64,000 bases of DNA from Alistipes sp. dk3624 (GTDB taxonomy: Bacteria; Bacteroidota; Bacteroidia; Bacteroidales; Rikenellaceae): NCBI RefSeq assembly GCF_009557455.1, contig NZ_CP045651.1, forward strand, positions 2,170,001 to 2,234,000. The letters run 5' to 3'. Position 1 is the first letter of the stretch. Each line of letters opens with the position of its first letter. The translations under genes and the position numbers were made by a program. The notes below the pieces were generated by a model. The model made no database searches, had not been told where the DNA came from, and saw only the letters and a program-made list of their open reading frames with translations. Of this stretch, positions 39,564 through 49,296 are shown piece by piece.

Positions 39564-40793
39564 TCAGTATCCGCCGAGGAAAGTGTCGGCGTCGATTACC
39601 TCGATTTCGAAATTTTCGGCATCGATGCGGTCGTTCCGGTCGGCCGTAACGATCGTGCCTCGGCTCGCCCCGGTTTGCCGTAGCGCCCATAGCAATCCGT
39701 CGGTTTTGGTCTGCATCAGGTCGGGGTCGTCGTCGTAGCAGGCCTGGATGCAGCGGACGCCCCCTTCCGCATCGGACGCGATAAAATCGCATCCGCCCTG
39801 TTCGTTCGTATAGCATACCGACCGGCTCTCCCGGCACAGGTGGTTGAATAGCATCGTTTCGAACAGTTTGTTCCGGTCGACGGTCTCGGCGGTCGATACG
39901 GCTGCGGCCAGCGCCGTGTCGACCGCATAGACCTTGCGCGGATTGACCGCCTGGCGCGCCGGGTTGTCGCTGAGGATCGAAACGAAGCGTACGAGTCCGG
40001 CCGTTTCGATGCATTGCATGTGCTCTGCGGCCGTGCTCACGGCCTTTATTTTCAGTTTTTCGCGCAGTTTGTTGGCGGTGACGGGTTCTCCGGTGTTGGT
40101 GATTAGGTGCAATGCCATCCGTTGCAGGGTGTTCCGGTCGCGGATGCCTCCCGCGATGACGGCGTCCTTGCAGAGGATTTCCGTGTAGAGTTGATGGAGC
40201 GCTTCGGTGTGTCCCGTTTTGATGAGTCCGGGAAAAGCTCCCCGCGACAGAAATTCGTTGACGGCCTGTTCGCCGGCCGGTTTATGCGTGAAGCTGAGAA
40301 ATTCGTTGTACGAAAAGAGGTCGAGTCGGCGGAGCGAGAAAATATCCGGGACGGCGCCTGTCCCGTCCGGACGCTCGGCTTTTGCGAGCCGCAGGAGGGT
40401 TTCCAGCGAAACGGTGGAGACAATCTTGATCCCCTGGCGGATTTTTCGGTCGCAGAATTCGATCCATCCGGCCGCCAGGTCGATCCGGTTGAACAGGGCG
40501 ATGCCTTTGCCCGACTCTTCCAGCAGCCGATCGAGCTTCGTGAAATCGCCCGCGTCGAAACCTCCGAGCCGCGGGTCGTCGAAGTCGGTGTACCACGCTT
40601 CGGGATAGTCGTTGTTCAGCATCCGGTGCAGCAACGCGCTGCATCCGCATCCGCGCACGCCCCCGATCAGCAGCATACGGTCGGTTAGGTAGGGAATGGA
40701 CTCCTCGATTTCGCGCGGATGTCCGGGCGAAACGTTCGCGAGCATTTTACGTTGTTTGGAGACGATGTTTTCGAGCGCTGTTTTCGTGATCAT
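39564..40793 (-). CDS. AAA (AAA_14) / DUF4143 protein with degenerate Walker motifs
   Basis: 409 residues matching the two-domain AAA_14-DUF4143 family: an ATPase-like N-terminus (about 35-190, including WYTDFDDPRL and RLDLFSYNEFLSF), a winged-helix middle (NTGEPVTANKLREKLKIKAVSTAA) and a nuclease-like C-terminus (GGCDFIASDAEGG). The Walker A is GVRGCGCSALL: the lysine that contacts phosphate is cysteine (C51, codon TGC). The Walker B is ALFNRIDL where the family has FLDEIQ (N102, R103). Both changes together imply that it cannot hydrolyse ATP. The frame is long and intact, so it is a pseudo-ATPase rather than a pseudogene. Role unknown. Confidence 0.85.
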   Translation of the reverse strand: MITKTALENIVSKQRKMLANVSPGHPREIEESIPYLTDRMLLIGGVRGCGCSALLHRMLNNDYPEAWYTDFDDPRLGGFDAGDFTKLDRLLEESGKGIALFNRIDLAAGWIEFCDRKIRQGIKIVSTVSLETLLRLAKAERPDGTGAVPDIFSLRRLDLFSYNEFLSFTHKPAGEQAVNEFLSRGAFPGLIKTGHTEALHQLYTEILCKDAVIAGGIRDRNTLQRMALHLITNTGEPVTANKLREKLKIKAVSTAAEHMQCIETAGLVRFVSILSDNPARQAVNPRKVYAVDTALAAAVSTAETVDRNKLFETMLFNHLCRESRSVCYTNEQGGCDFIASDAEGGVRCIQACYDDDPDLMQTKTDGLLWALRQTGASRGTIVTADRNDRIDAENFEIEVIDADTFLGGY

Positions 40794-40819
40794 GACGGTC
40801 TGAATGAATTGAATATCTG

Positions 40820-40827
40820 CAAATATA
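40820..40827 (-). promoter_or_regulatory. -7 element for the AAA/DUF4143 gene
   Basis: Minus strand TATATTTG, a perfect TAnnTTTG, lies 27 nt upstream of the ATG at 40793, in an A+T-rich intergenic region. Confidence 0.6.
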
Positions 40828-40893
40828 ATTATTATATTTTAAAAACAGACGAATTAATTTTTTGTTAAGATCAGAATTGCGCGCGGGCGAAAG

Positions 40894-40923
40894 TTTCCGT
40901 TTTCCGATTTAATGGTATTTTTG
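40894..40923 (+). promoter_or_regulatory. promoter of the porin gene
   Basis: TATTTTTG at 40916-40923 matches TAnnTTTG. TTTC (40894-40897) lies 18 bp upstream. The leader is about 55 nt to the ATG at 40984. Confidence 0.55.
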
Positions 40924-40983
40924 TGCCGGATTGTGGCCGTTGCGGGATTCGACCGTCTGCCGGGCCGTTAAAAAGAATGATAA

Positions 40984-42132
40984 ATGAAAATGAAGTTTGT
41001 GTTGATTTCGCTTTTTGTGCTGTCTTCAGGCGTCGCCTTTGCTCAGTCGGACACGGTTGCGGCCGGGAAAAAGGCGGAGCCGGTTTCGTACGTGCCGAAA
41101 CTGGACGGAACGATCAAAGCGAAGATGGAGGTCGATCTGAACGGCGGGGAGTACCGGTTCAGCGTACGCAACGCCCGGCTGGGCGTTCGGGGGAACGTTT
41201 CGCCGAAAATGAATTACCGCCTTCAGATGGATTTCGGTAACGAAGGGAAAATATCGTTGCTGGATGCTTATGCCGGTTACCAGTCCGGAGGTTTTACGGC
41301 CGAACTCGGGCAGCAGCAGTACCATTTCAGCACCGATATGGATCGGGGGCCGTCCACGAATCTGTTCGCGAACCGTTCTTTCCTGTCGAAATACTTGACG
41401 AGTTATTACGGCAGCGAACTATCCGGCGGGAAAACCGTCGACTACGTCCGGACGCTCGGTTCGCGCGATCTGGGCGCGTTTTTCTCATACCGTTTCGCAT
41501 CGAAACTGCCGCTGAAATTGCTCGCCGGCGTTTTCAACGGTTCGGGAATCAACAATCCCGTGTGGGGGAAACACGTGAATGTGATCGGTCGCGCGGAGCT
41601 CGGCGGCAGCGAGGGACTGCAGGGGGCGGTTGCTTATTACGACGGTTACGCTCCGCAGCATACGCGGGTTGTAGAACGCGAGGGCGAAAACGTAACGGAA
41701 AATTTCGAGCAAAAGATGCGGATGGCCGGTTTCGAATTGCGTTATGTCCGCGGAAAGTTCCGGATCGAGGGGGAGTACGCGCGTCGCTATCTCGGAACCG
41801 GTAGTTCGTCGGAGGTGATGGCCGTGGCTCTCGTGCAGGGGTTCTATCGGTTCGATCTGCCCGAAAGGTCGTTTGCCCGCTACCTGTTGCCGGTCGTGCG
41901 CTGGGATCTCGGCAACGGGGTCGATTACCTGAATAGCGATACCCGACGGCGCGAGCTTTTCGATGCGAACCGGATTACGGCCGGGATCAACCTTGGATTC
42001 TCGACAAAACTGGTGCGTTCCGAGGTGCGGCTGAATTACGAAAAATACCTTCTGAAAGAGCGGCCGTCCGATTTCGCCGTCAACAAATTGTTGCACGACA
42101 AGTTTACGCTGGAAATCGTCGCGTCGTTTTAG
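40984..42132 (+). CDS. OprO/OprP-family outer-membrane porin
   Basis: 382 residues. The signal peptide is cut after about A20 (GVAFA-Q). The mature protein is built from alternating amphipathic strands (FSVRNARLGVRGNVSPKMNYRLQMDF, ISLLDAYAGYQSGGFTAELGQQQYHFS), ending in an aromatic-final strand FTLEIVASF, the usual insertion signal for outer-membrane barrels. The family includes phosphate- and polyphosphate-selective trimeric porins, but Bacteroidetes members are broad and no phosphate gene is adjacent, so selectivity is not claimed. Confidence 0.88.
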   Translation: MKMKFVLISLFVLSSGVAFAQSDTVAAGKKAEPVSYVPKLDGTIKAKMEVDLNGGEYRFSVRNARLGVRGNVSPKMNYRLQMDFGNEGKISLLDAYAGYQSGGFTAELGQQQYHFSTDMDRGPSTNLFANRSFLSKYLTSYYGSELSGGKTVDYVRTLGSRDLGAFFSYRFASKLPLKLLAGVFNGSGINNPVWGKHVNVIGRAELGGSEGLQGAVAYYDGYAPQHTRVVEREGENVTENFEQKMRMAGFELRYVRGKFRIEGEYARRYLGTGSSSEVMAVALVQGFYRFDLPERSFARYLLPVVRWDLGNGVDYLNSDTRRRELFDANRITAGINLGFSTKLVRSEVRLNYEKYLLKERPSDFAVNKLLHDKFTLEIVASF

Positions 42133-42136
42133 CGGC

Positions 42137-42162
42137 CGGGCCGTTTGCGCAGAACCGGCCCG
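42137..42162 (+). terminator. possible terminator hairpin after the porin gene
   Basis: CGGGCCG (42137-42143) pairs with CGGCCCG (42156-42162), 7 bp, but no T-run follows. A second stem, GCCGCCC/GGGCGGC (42245-42266), lies downstream. Read on the minus strand it is followed after about 9 nt by TTTTTT and may end the convergent small gene. Confidence 0.4.
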
Positions 42163-42323
42163 TCGCGCGATCCTTGTTCTCAGTCGAAGTCGCCCGGCAT
42201 CGGCTGAATCCGTATGCGGCAGAATCATCGAAAAAACATACCGGGCCGCCCGTTTGGTAGGGCGGCGATCCATATTCCGAAAATATTCCGACGGGTTTTC
42301 TCCGGCGTTTCGGCGGACGACGG

Positions 42324-42758
42324 TTATTTGTAAATCATTCCGATTCGCTGCGTGCCTCCCCAGCGGTTGACCTGTATTTGCTGCGCGTCGATTACCTCCT
42401 GTCCGCGCAGGATGCGGAACGATAGTTTGAACGGAGGAGTGTCGGCGACGATGTCGGACGGCGGGTCGGCCGTCGGCACGGCATAGACGGATGCTGCGAC
42501 GGACGCCGCCGGATCGGAAGTTTGGACGCTGTAGGTCGTTTCTTTGCGGATCGGGCTCGCGTCCGTATGCTCGACGGCGATTTGACGCTCTTCGGAGTCG
42601 TAAGAAGCGAGGCTCAGGTGCAGATTCATTCGTTCGCCGGCCGGATCGTCGCATCGCGCTTCCAGGCGGAAAATAGCGGTTGTTCCCACGGATTTCAAAT
42701 TTAAACGTTTCTCCGCCGGGGTATCCGGCCGGTTCGATTCGAGCCGGCCGGACACCAT
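42324..42758 (-). CDS. hypothetical protein
   Basis: The start is the ATG at 42758 (MVSGRLESNRPDTPAEKR), 144 residues. An in-frame TTG at 42782 overlaps the -7 element and is unlikely. I do not recognise the family. The protein is hydrophilic, without signal peptide or membrane segment, and probably beta-rich (TAIFRLEARCDD, MNLHLSLASYDSEERQIAVEHTD, KLSFRILRGQEVIDAQQIQVNRW). Codon use has the G/C-rich third positions of neighbouring genes and a consensus -7 element is in place, both of which support a real gene. Confidence 0.55.
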   Translation of the reverse strand: MVSGRLESNRPDTPAEKRLNLKSVGTTAIFRLEARCDDPAGERMNLHLSLASYDSEERQIAVEHTDASPIRKETTYSVQTSDPAASVAASVYAVPTADPPSDIVADTPPFKLSFRILRGQEVIDAQQIQVNRWGGTQRIGMIYK

Positions 42759-42779
42759 GATTTCCCGGTTGATACCGAG

Positions 42780-42809
42780 CAAAATTACGACAAAACGGCA
42801 GATTACAAA
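42780..42809 (-). promoter_or_regulatory. promoter of the small hypothetical gene
   Basis: Minus strand TTTG (42809-42806), 18 bp, TAATTTTG (42787-42780), a full TAnnTTTG match. The leader is about 15 nt to the ATG at 42758. Confidence 0.55.
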
Positions 42810-43004
42810 AAATAAGTTTCAGAAATATTTAGAGGTGATTTGTAATGTATTAATGTTTTGTTGAACAGTTGTTTGCGTGTTTGTGTATTTATTTTGTTTA
42901 TTATGTTGTTGAAATCATAAAAATAAATGATAGTCACTAATGTGTTGAACGGCATGAAAAAGCCTGAAAAACACGGATTATCAGTGAAAAAAGATCGATA
43001 AATA
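42810..43004. other. A+T-rich spacer before the str operon
   Basis: Gene-free and A+T-rich, with no tRNA and no strong hairpin. It probably provides an upstream element for the strong ribosomal promoter that follows. Confidence 0.4.
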
Positions 43005-43034
43005 TTGCGGTTTCGAAAATTATTGGTATCTTTG
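43005..43034 (+). promoter_or_regulatory. promoter of the str-S10-spc-alpha supercluster
   Basis: TTG (43005-43007), a 19-bp spacer and TATCTTTG (43027-43034) fit the Bacteroidetes consensus. The leader is about 58 nt to rpsL. This is the only strong promoter seen before rplQ, 18 kb downstream. Confidence 0.8.
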
Positions 43035-43098
43035 CACTCCGTTTTGTGTGAATGGAACAGATTTTTAACCAAACAAAGTAAAGGAAAAAGTAAGTAAA

Positions 43099-43500
43099 AT
43101 GCCAACTATTCAACAGTTAGTACGTAAGGGAAGGTTGACGCCGAGCTTTAAAAGTAAAGCTCCCGCGTTGGATGCATGTCCGCAACGTCGTGGCGTATGT
43201 GTTCGTGTTTACACGACCACTCCCAAGAAGCCGAACTCGGCTATGCGAAAAGTAGCCCGTGTGAGATTGACCAACGGGAAAGAGGTGAATGCCTACATCC
43301 CGGGCGAAGGTCACAATCTGCAGGAGCACTCGATCGTGCTCGTTCGCGGTGGCCGTGTGAAAGACCTGCCGGGTGTTCGTTATCACTTGGTGCGCGGAGC
43401 GATGGACGCCGCAGGCGTGGACGGTCGCAAGCAACGCCGTTCGAAGTACGGGGCCAAAAGGCCGAAAGCAGGAGCAGCAGCGCCCGCAAAGAAAAAGTAA
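43099..43500 (+). CDS. rpsL: 30S ribosomal protein S12
   Basis: 133 residues. The decoding-centre loops [17 protein letters not shown] (the lysine of PKKPNS is the streptomycin-resistance site, wild-type here) and [12 protein letters not shown] are intact, with a basic tail ending APAKKK. First gene of the str operon. Confidence 0.98.
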   Translation: MPTIQQLVRKGRLTPSFKSKAPALDACPQRRGVCVRVYTTTPKKPNSAMRKVARVRLTNGKEVNAYIPGEGHNLQEHSIVLVRGGRVKDLPGVRYHLVRGAMDAAGVDGRKQRRSKYGAKRPKAGAAAPAKKK

Positions 43501-43532
43501 CCATTAAATCAAACACAAAGACTTTTTAAACA

Positions 43533-44009
43533 ATGAGAAAAGCGAAGCCTAAAAAGCGAATTCTACTTCCAGATCCCAAATTCGGAGACGGACTTGTGAC
43601 AAGGTTTGTAAACAACCTTATGCTGGATGGTAAGAAGAGTATTGCCTATACGATTTTCTATGATGCCATAGAGATCGTGGGTGAGAAGATGAAGGATGCG
43701 GACAAGGCTCCCCTTGATATCTGGAAAAAAGCCCTCGAGAACATCACTCCCCAGGTGGAGGTGAAGTCGCGTCGCGTGGGCGGAGCAACCTTCCAGGTAC
43801 CGACGGAAGTGAGACCCGAGCGTAAAGTTTCAATAGCAATGCGGAACCTTATCCTTTACTCTAAAAAACGCGCAGGTCGATCGATGGCGGAAAAAATGGC
43901 TGCTGAAATTCAAGCTGCGTACAACGAAGAAGGCGCTGCCTTCAAGCGGAAAGAAGAGATGCACAGAATGGCCGAAGCCAACAAGGCTTTTGCCCATTTC
44001 AGATTTTAA
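43533..44009 (+). CDS. rpsG: 30S ribosomal protein S7
   Basis: 158 residues. Contains [38 protein letters not shown] and the C-terminal NKAFAHFRF typical of the family. S7 nucleates the 30S head and, in E. coli, represses the str operon. 32 bp after rpsL and 22 bp before fusA. Confidence 0.98.
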   Translation: MRKAKPKKRILLPDPKFGDGLVTRFVNNLMLDGKKSIAYTIFYDAIEIVGEKMKDADKAPLDIWKKALENITPQVEVKSRRVGGATFQVPTEVRPERKVSIAMRNLILYSKKRAGRSMAEKMAAEIQAAYNEEGAAFKRKEEMHRMAEANKAFAHFRF

Positions 44010-44031
44010 TTTGTGAAGCGAGGGTAATTAT

Positions 44032-46137
44032 ATGGCAAGGGATTTAACATATACGAGAAATATCGGGATCATGGCTCACATCGATGCCGGTAAAACGACT
44101 ACTTCGGAACGTATCCTTTTCTACACGGGAAAAACCCATAAAATCGGCGAGGTGCACGAAGGTGCCGCTACGATGGACTGGATGGTTCAGGAGCAGGAAC
44201 GTGGTATTACCATCACTTCTGCTGCGACGACCGCTTTTTGGCAGTACAAAGATAAGACCTATCAGATCAATATCATCGACACCCCGGGTCACGTGGACTT
44301 CACCGCCGAGGTGGAACGTTCGCTGCGCGTGCTGGACGGTGCGGTGGCCACGTTCTGCGCCGTGGGCGGCGTGGAACCCCAGTCCGAAACCGTATGGCGT
44401 CAGGCCGACAAGTACCGCGTGCCGCGTATCGGTTACGTAAATAAAATGGACCGTACCGGCGCCGATTTCCTGAACGTTTGCGCTCAGGTCAAGGAGCGTC
44501 TCGGAGCCAATGCGTTGCCGGTCGTTCTGCCGATCGGGGCCGAAGACAAATTCGCCGGTTTGATAGACCTTATATATAATAGGGCTATTATTTACGACGA
44601 TTCGAAAAAGGCCGATCTGGTAAACTATACTTACGAGGAGATTCCCGAAAACATGAAGGCCGAAGCCGCCGAATGGCGCGCTAAGCTGATCGAAGAGGTC
44701 GCGTCGGTAGACGACGCCTTGATGGAGAAGTTCTTCGAGGATCCCGATTCGATCACGTCTGACGAGTTGATCGCCGCGATCCGCAAGGCTACGATCTCGA
44801 TGACGGTCGTGCCGATGCTCTGCGGTTCGTCCTTTAAAAATAAAGGGGTGCAATTGCTGCTCGACTACGTGATGGCATTCCTGCCGTCGCCGGTGGATAT
44901 CGAAGCCGTTATCGGCACCGATCCGCGCACCGGAGAGGAAACCAGTCGCAAACCGGTTGAATCCGATCCGTTCTGCGGTCTGGCGTTCAAAATCGCTACC
45001 GACCCGTTCGTGGGCCGTCTGGCATTCGTCCGCGTTTATTCCGGAAAGATGGAAGCCGGTTCTTACGTGCACAACAGCCGTTCTTCGAAAAAGGAACGTA
45101 TCAGCCGTATCTACCAGATGCATGCCAATAAGCAGAATCCGATGGAAGTGATCGGAGCCGGCGATATCTGCGCCGCGGTCGGTTTCAAGGATATCCGCAC
45201 CGGCGATACGTTGTGCGACGAACAGCATCCGATCGTGCTCGAATCGATGACTTTCCCCGAACCGGTGATCGGTCTGGCTATCGAACCGAAAACGCAGAAA
45301 GACCTCGATAAGCTCGGTATCGCGCTCGGCAAACTGTCCGAGGAAGACCCGACCTTTACGGTGAAGACCGACGAAGATAGCGGACAGACCGTCATCAGCG
45401 GGATGGGCGAACTCCACTTGGAGATCATCGTGGACCGTTTGAAGCGTGAGTTTGGCGTCGAAATCAGCCAGGGCGCTCCGCAGGTGAACTACAAGGAGTC
45501 GCTGAAATCGAAAGTTCAGCACCGCGAAGTGTTCAAGAAGCAGACCGGCGGTCGCGGTAAGTTCGCCGACATCATCTTCGAAATCGGCCCTGCCGAAGAA
45601 GGCAAGATGGGACTCGAATTCGTCGATGTCGTGAAGGGCGGTAATATTCCGAAGGAATACATCCCGTCGATCCAGAAAGGGTTCGAATCGGCCATGTCCA
45701 ACGGCCCGTTGGCAGGCTTCGCGCTCGACAGCATGAAGATCACGCTGATCGACGGTTCGTTCCACCCGGTCGATTCCGATGCGCTCTCTTTTGAAATTTG
45801 TGCCCGCAACGGTTTCCGCGAGGCTGCCCGTAAAGCTTCTCCGGTAATCCTCGAACCGATCATGAAGGTCGAAGTGGTGACTCCCGAAGAAAACATGGGC
45901 GACATTATCGGCGACCTGAACAAACGCCGCGGACAGATCGCCGGCATGGAATCGCGCGGCAACGCCCGCGTGGTGGATGCCAAGGTGCCGTTGTCGGAGA
46001 TGTTCGGCTACGTTACGGTGCTGCGTACGATCTCGTCGGGACGCGCTACTTCTTCGATGGAGTTCTCTCATTTCGAAGAGGTTCCTGCGAACCTTGCCAA
46101 GGAGATTATCGAAAAAACAAATGGTAAAAAGGAATAA
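44032..46137 (+). CDS. fusA: elongation factor G
   Basis: 701 residues, five domains. G1 AHIDAGKT (residues 15-22), G3 DTPGHVDF, G4 NKMD. Domain IV carries the tip loop region [22 protein letters not shown], and domain V has [23 protein letters not shown]. The elongation factor drives tRNA-mRNA translocation. Only one EF-G gene is in the window; a second paralogue elsewhere cannot be excluded. Confidence 0.98.
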   Translation: MARDLTYTRNIGIMAHIDAGKTTTSERILFYTGKTHKIGEVHEGAATMDWMVQEQERGITITSAATTAFWQYKDKTYQINIIDTPGHVDFTAEVERSLRVLDGAVATFCAVGGVEPQSETVWRQADKYRVPRIGYVNKMDRTGADFLNVCAQVKERLGANALPVVLPIGAEDKFAGLIDLIYNRAIIYDDSKKADLVNYTYEEIPENMKAEAAEWRAKLIEEVASVDDALMEKFFEDPDSITSDELIAAIRKATISMTVVPMLCGSSFKNKGVQLLLDYVMAFLPSPVDIEAVIGTDPRTGEETSRKPVESDPFCGLAFKIATDPFVGRLAFVRVYSGKMEAGSYVHNSRSSKKERISRIYQMHANKQNPMEVIGAGDICAAVGFKDIRTGDTLCDEQHPIVLESMTFPEPVIGLAIEPKTQKDLDKLGIALGKLSEEDPTFTVKTDEDSGQTVISGMGELHLEIIVDRLKREFGVEISQGAPQVNYKESLKSKVQHREVFKKQTGGRGKFADIIFEIGPAEEGKMGLEFVDVVKGGNIPKEYIPSIQKGFESAMSNGPLAGFALDSMKITLIDGSFHPVDSDALSFEICARNGFREAARKASPVILEPIMKVEVVTPEENMGDIIGDLNKRRGQIAGMESRGNARVVDAKVPLSEMFGYVTVLRTISSGRATSSMEFSHFEEVPANLAKEIIEKTNGKKE

Positions 46138-46157
46138 TCCGTAGATTTATCAGAATT

Positions 46158-46463
46158 ATGAGCCAGAAAATAAGAATTAAATTGAAATCATACGATCATA
46201 ACCTCGTCGATAAATCGTCGGAAAAGATCGTAAAGACTGTGAAAGGTACGGGGGCGGTCGTAAGCGGCCCGATTCCGCTGCCTACGCAGAAGAAGATTTT
46301 CACCGTAAACCGTTCGACTTTCGTCAATAAGAAAGCGCGCGAGCAGTTCCAGTTGTGCACTTTCAAACGGATCCTCGATATCTACAGTTCGACTCCGAAG
46401 ACGATCGATGCGCTGATGAAACTCGAGCTGCCCAGCGGCGTAGAGGTGGAAATCAAAGTCTGA
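46158..46463 (+). CDS. rpsJ: 30S ribosomal protein S10
   Basis: 101 residues. [21 protein letters not shown] at the start ([10 protein letters not shown] is the family signature) and [14 protein letters not shown] in the middle, the loop that meets NusB in antitermination. It is followed by a 133-bp gap containing a long RNA helix before rplC. Confidence 0.97.
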   Translation: MSQKIRIKLKSYDHNLVDKSSEKIVKTVKGTGAVVSGPIPLPTQKKIFTVNRSTFVNKKAREQFQLCTFKRILDIYSSTPKTIDALMKLELPSGVEVEIKV

Positions 46464-46502
46464 TCGCAGTACCCAAGTTGAATAACAAACGTTTTTAACA
46501 AA

Positions 46503-46573
46503 AGGCGGAAGGCTTGTAAGGACGGCGGCCTGTTTCGTACGGGCTGCCGGGGCCTTGCAAGTGGACTTCGCCT
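46503..46573 (+). promoter_or_regulatory. long structured RNA element between rpsJ and rplC (candidate ribosomal-protein leader)
   Basis: Three stacked helices can form. Outer helix: 46503-46511 with 46566-46573 (8 bp, one bulged G). Middle helix: 46512-46521 with 46553-46562 (10 bp, two G-U). Inner helix: 46523-46532 with 46540-46549 (10 bp, two G-U, loop TTTCGTA at 46533-46539). There is a 3-nt bulge on the right strand between each pair of helices, GGA and GGG. No U-run follows and rplC starts 23 nt later, so translational control is more likely than termination. It sits inside the S10 operon, ahead of rplC-rplD (L4 autoregulates this operon in E. coli from a leader upstream of rpsJ). Confidence 0.7.
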
Positions 46574-46596
46574 CCAATACTAATTAACAGACAAAA

Positions 46597-47214
46597 ATGT
46601 CAGGACTAATTGGAAAAAAGATCGGAATGACTTCCGTGTTCGGTGCCGACGGTAAAAACATACCGTGCACCGTAATCGAAGCTGGTCCCTGTGTAGTTAC
46701 GCAATTGAAGACCCCCGAGAAAGATGGTTACTCGGCAGTCCAGATTGCCTATGACGAAACGACCGAAAAACACACCAGCAACAGTTTACTGGGCCATTTC
46801 AAAAAGGCCAACACCACTCCGAAACGGAAACTGGTCGAATTCACCAGCTTCGAAAACGAATTGAACCTCGGCGACGTGATCACCGTGGATATTTTCGAAG
46901 AGAACGACTGGGTGGACGTTACGGGCATCTCCAAAGGCAAGGGCTTCCAGGGCGTTGTGAAACGTCACGGGTTCGCCGGTGTCGGCGGACAAACGCACGG
47001 CCAGCACAACCGTCAGCGCAAGCCGGGGTCGCTGGGTGCCTCTTCGTATCCGTCGCGCGTGTTCAAAGGCAAACGCCTTCCGGGCCGTACCGGCGGAGAG
47101 CGCGTTACGGTGCTCAACCTGCGTATCGTTAAGAAACTTCCCGAAAACAACCTGCTTCTGGTGAAGGGTTCGATTCCGGGTGCAAAAGGTTCGTACTTAT
47201 TAATCGAAGACTAA
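46597..47214 (+). CDS. rplC: 50S ribosomal protein L3
   Basis: 205 residues. Starts [13 protein letters not shown], with the central loop [16 protein letters not shown] followed by [18 protein letters not shown] that reaches the peptidyl transferase centre. Its ATG lies just after the structured RNA element described at 46503. Confidence 0.98.
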   Translation: MSGLIGKKIGMTSVFGADGKNIPCTVIEAGPCVVTQLKTPEKDGYSAVQIAYDETTEKHTSNSLLGHFKKANTTPKRKLVEFTSFENELNLGDVITVDIFEENDWVDVTGISKGKGFQGVVKRHGFAGVGGQTHGQHNRQRKPGSLGASSYPSRVFKGKRLPGRTGGERVTVLNLRIVKKLPENNLLLVKGSIPGAKGSYLLIED

Positions 47215-47215
47215 C

Positions 47216-47845
47216 ATGGAAATAGCTATCTATAACGTTTCAGGGAAAGATACCGGCAAAAAGGCCGTCCTGAAAGATGAGATTTTCGGTATTGAGCCCA
47301 ACAACCACGCGATCTACCTCGATGTCAAGCAGTATCTGGCCAATCAGCGTCAGGGAACCCACAAGTCGAAACAGCGTAACGAAGTGGCCGGCTCGACCCG
47401 TAAACTGAAGAAACAGAAAGGTACCGGCGGCGCACGCGCCGGCAGCATCCTGTCTCCGCTGTTCGTAGGCGGCGGCCGCGTATTCGGCCCGGTTCCGCGC
47501 GATTACAGCTTCAAGCTGAACAAGAAACTCAAACAGCTCGCCCGTAAAAGTGCCCTTGCCTATAAGGTCAAAGGCGAAGCCCTGACGGTCGTGGAGGATT
47601 TCGCGATGGAAGTTCCGAAGACCAAAGAGTTTATCGGCATTACCAAGAACCTGAACCTCGAAGGCAAGAAAATTCTGCTGGTTCTTCCCGAATCCAATGC
47701 GAACGTAGCGCTGTCGGCCCGTAACCTGCAGAACGTAAAGGTGGTTTTGGCGTCGAACATCAATACGTACGACGTGATGAACGCCGGCAACATCGTATTG
47801 GCCGAAGGTTCCGTGAATGTAATTAATCAAATGTTCGGATTATAG
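47216..47845 (+). CDS. rplD: 50S ribosomal protein L4
   Basis: 209 residues, one base after the rplC stop. The extended exit-tunnel loop is present ([20 protein letters not shown], then [15 protein letters not shown]). In E. coli L4 represses the S10 operon, which makes the RNA element upstream of rplC worth testing as its target. Confidence 0.98.
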   Translation: MEIAIYNVSGKDTGKKAVLKDEIFGIEPNNHAIYLDVKQYLANQRQGTHKSKQRNEVAGSTRKLKKQKGTGGARAGSILSPLFVGGGRVFGPVPRDYSFKLNKKLKQLARKSALAYKVKGEALTVVEDFAMEVPKTKEFIGITKNLNLEGKKILLVLPESNANVALSARNLQNVKVVLASNINTYDVMNAGNIVLAEGSVNVINQMFGL

Positions 47846-47878
47846 GCTACCGTCCGTCCTAAAAATTAGCATGACACA

Positions 47879-48169
47879 ATGGATATATTAATTAAGCCAA
47901 TTTTAACCGAGAGAATGGCGGCTCAGGGCGAAAAGCTGAACCGTTACGGTTTTATCGTAGATCCGAGGGCTAACAAACTGCAGATCAAGGATGCCGTCGA
48001 GGCGATGTACAATGTGGTTGTTATGGATGTAAATACTCTGAATTACATGGGCAAGCTCAAAAGCCGCTACACCAAGCACGGACTTTTGGTCGGACGCGCC
48101 AACAATTTCAAGAAGGCGATCGTCACCCTGAAAGACGGAGACAAGATTGATTTTTACAGTAATATCTAA
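47879..48169 (+). CDS. rplW: 50S ribosomal protein L23
   Basis: 96 residues. [11 protein letters not shown] at the start and [26 protein letters not shown], the L23 signature region. L23 sits at the tunnel exit and is the docking site for trigger factor and SRP. Confidence 0.97.
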   Translation: MDILIKPILTERMAAQGEKLNRYGFIVDPRANKLQIKDAVEAMYNVVVMDVNTLNYMGKLKSRYTKHGLLVGRANNFKKAIVTLKDGDKIDFYSNI

Positions 48170-48174
48170 GAGAG

Positions 48175-48999
48175 ATGGCAGTAAGAAAGTTTAAACCCAT
48201 GACCCCGGGTACCCGCCACAAAGTGATCGGTACCTTTGACGATATTACTTCGTCTACACCGGAAAAATCATTACTCAGCCCTCTGAAAAGTTCCGGCGGC
48301 CGCAACAACAGCGGTAAAATGACCGTCCGTTATATCGGAGGCGGTCACAAACGGATGTATCGTATTGTCGATTTCAAACGTGACAAAGATAACATGAGCG
48401 CCCAGGTGAAGACCATCGAATATGATCCGAACCGTTCCGCTCGCATCGCTCTGCTCTGCTATCCCGACGGCGAAAAACGTTATATGCTCGCCCCGAACGG
48501 ACTGCAGGTGGGACAGACCGTATCGACCGGAGCCGGCGTGGCCCCCGAAGTGGGCAACACGCTGTTCCTCGCGGATATTCCACTGGGTACGGTGATCCAC
48601 AACATTGAACTCTACCCCGGACAGGGAGCCGTGATGGCTCGTAGTGCCGGTACCTACGCACAGCTTCTGGCTCGTGAAGGTAAATTCGCTATTATTAAGC
48701 TTCCTTCGGGTGAAACCCGTATGGTGCTCGTAACCTGCCGCGCAACGATCGGCGTCGTGTCGAATCCCGACCACAGCCTCGAATCGCACGGTAAAGCCGG
48801 CCGCAAACGTTGGCTCGGACGCCGTCCGCGCAACCGCGGTGTATCCATGAACCCGGTCGATCACCCGATGGGTGGTGGCGAAGGCCGTTCTTCGGGAGGA
48901 CACCCGCGTTCACGCAAAGGTCTTCTCGCCAAGGGTTACAAGACGCGCGATCCTAAGAAGACTACGTCTAAGTTCATCGTATCCAGAAGGAAAAAATAA
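48175..48999 (+). CDS. rplB: 50S ribosomal protein L2
   Basis: 274 residues. [21 protein letters not shown] near the N-terminus and the C-terminal [21 protein letters not shown], which contains the conserved histidine near the peptidyl transferase centre. Only 5 bp after rplW. Confidence 0.98.
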   Translation: MAVRKFKPMTPGTRHKVIGTFDDITSSTPEKSLLSPLKSSGGRNNSGKMTVRYIGGGHKRMYRIVDFKRDKDNMSAQVKTIEYDPNRSARIALLCYPDGEKRYMLAPNGLQVGQTVSTGAGVAPEVGNTLFLADIPLGTVIHNIELYPGQGAVMARSAGTYAQLLAREGKFAIIKLPSGETRMVLVTCRATIGVVSNPDHSLESHGKAGRKRWLGRRPRNRGVSMNPVDHPMGGGEGRSSGGHPRSRKGLLAKGYKTRDPKKTTSKFIVSRRKK

Positions 49000-49017
49000 T
49001 TTAAAAATAGTAGCATA

Positions 49018-49287
49018 ATGAGCCGATCATTAAAAAAAGGACCATACATCGAGCCCAAACTGGAAGCGAGAGTCATCGCTCAGAACGAGGGAGGCAAGAA
49101 GTCTGTCATCAAGACGTGGTCGCGTGCAAGCATGATTTCGCCCGATTTCGTCGGACAGACCATCGCCGTGCACAACGGGAATAAGTTTATTCCTGTATAT
49201 GTAACAGAGAACATGGTAGGACACAAGCTGGGCGAATTCGCTCCGACTCGCAACTTCCGTGGTCATTCAGGTAATAAGAAAAAATAG
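49018..49287 (+). CDS. rpsS: 30S ribosomal protein S19
   Basis: 89 residues. [15 protein letters not shown] at the start, the core [22 protein letters not shown], and the C-terminal [19 protein letters not shown]19 binds S13 and the 30S head. Confidence 0.98.
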   Translation: MSRSLKKGPYIEPKLEARVIAQNEGGKKSVIKTWSRASMISPDFVGQTIAVHNGNKFIPVYVTENMVGHKLGEFAPTRNFRGHSGNKKK

Positions 49288-49296
49288 TAGGTAAAA

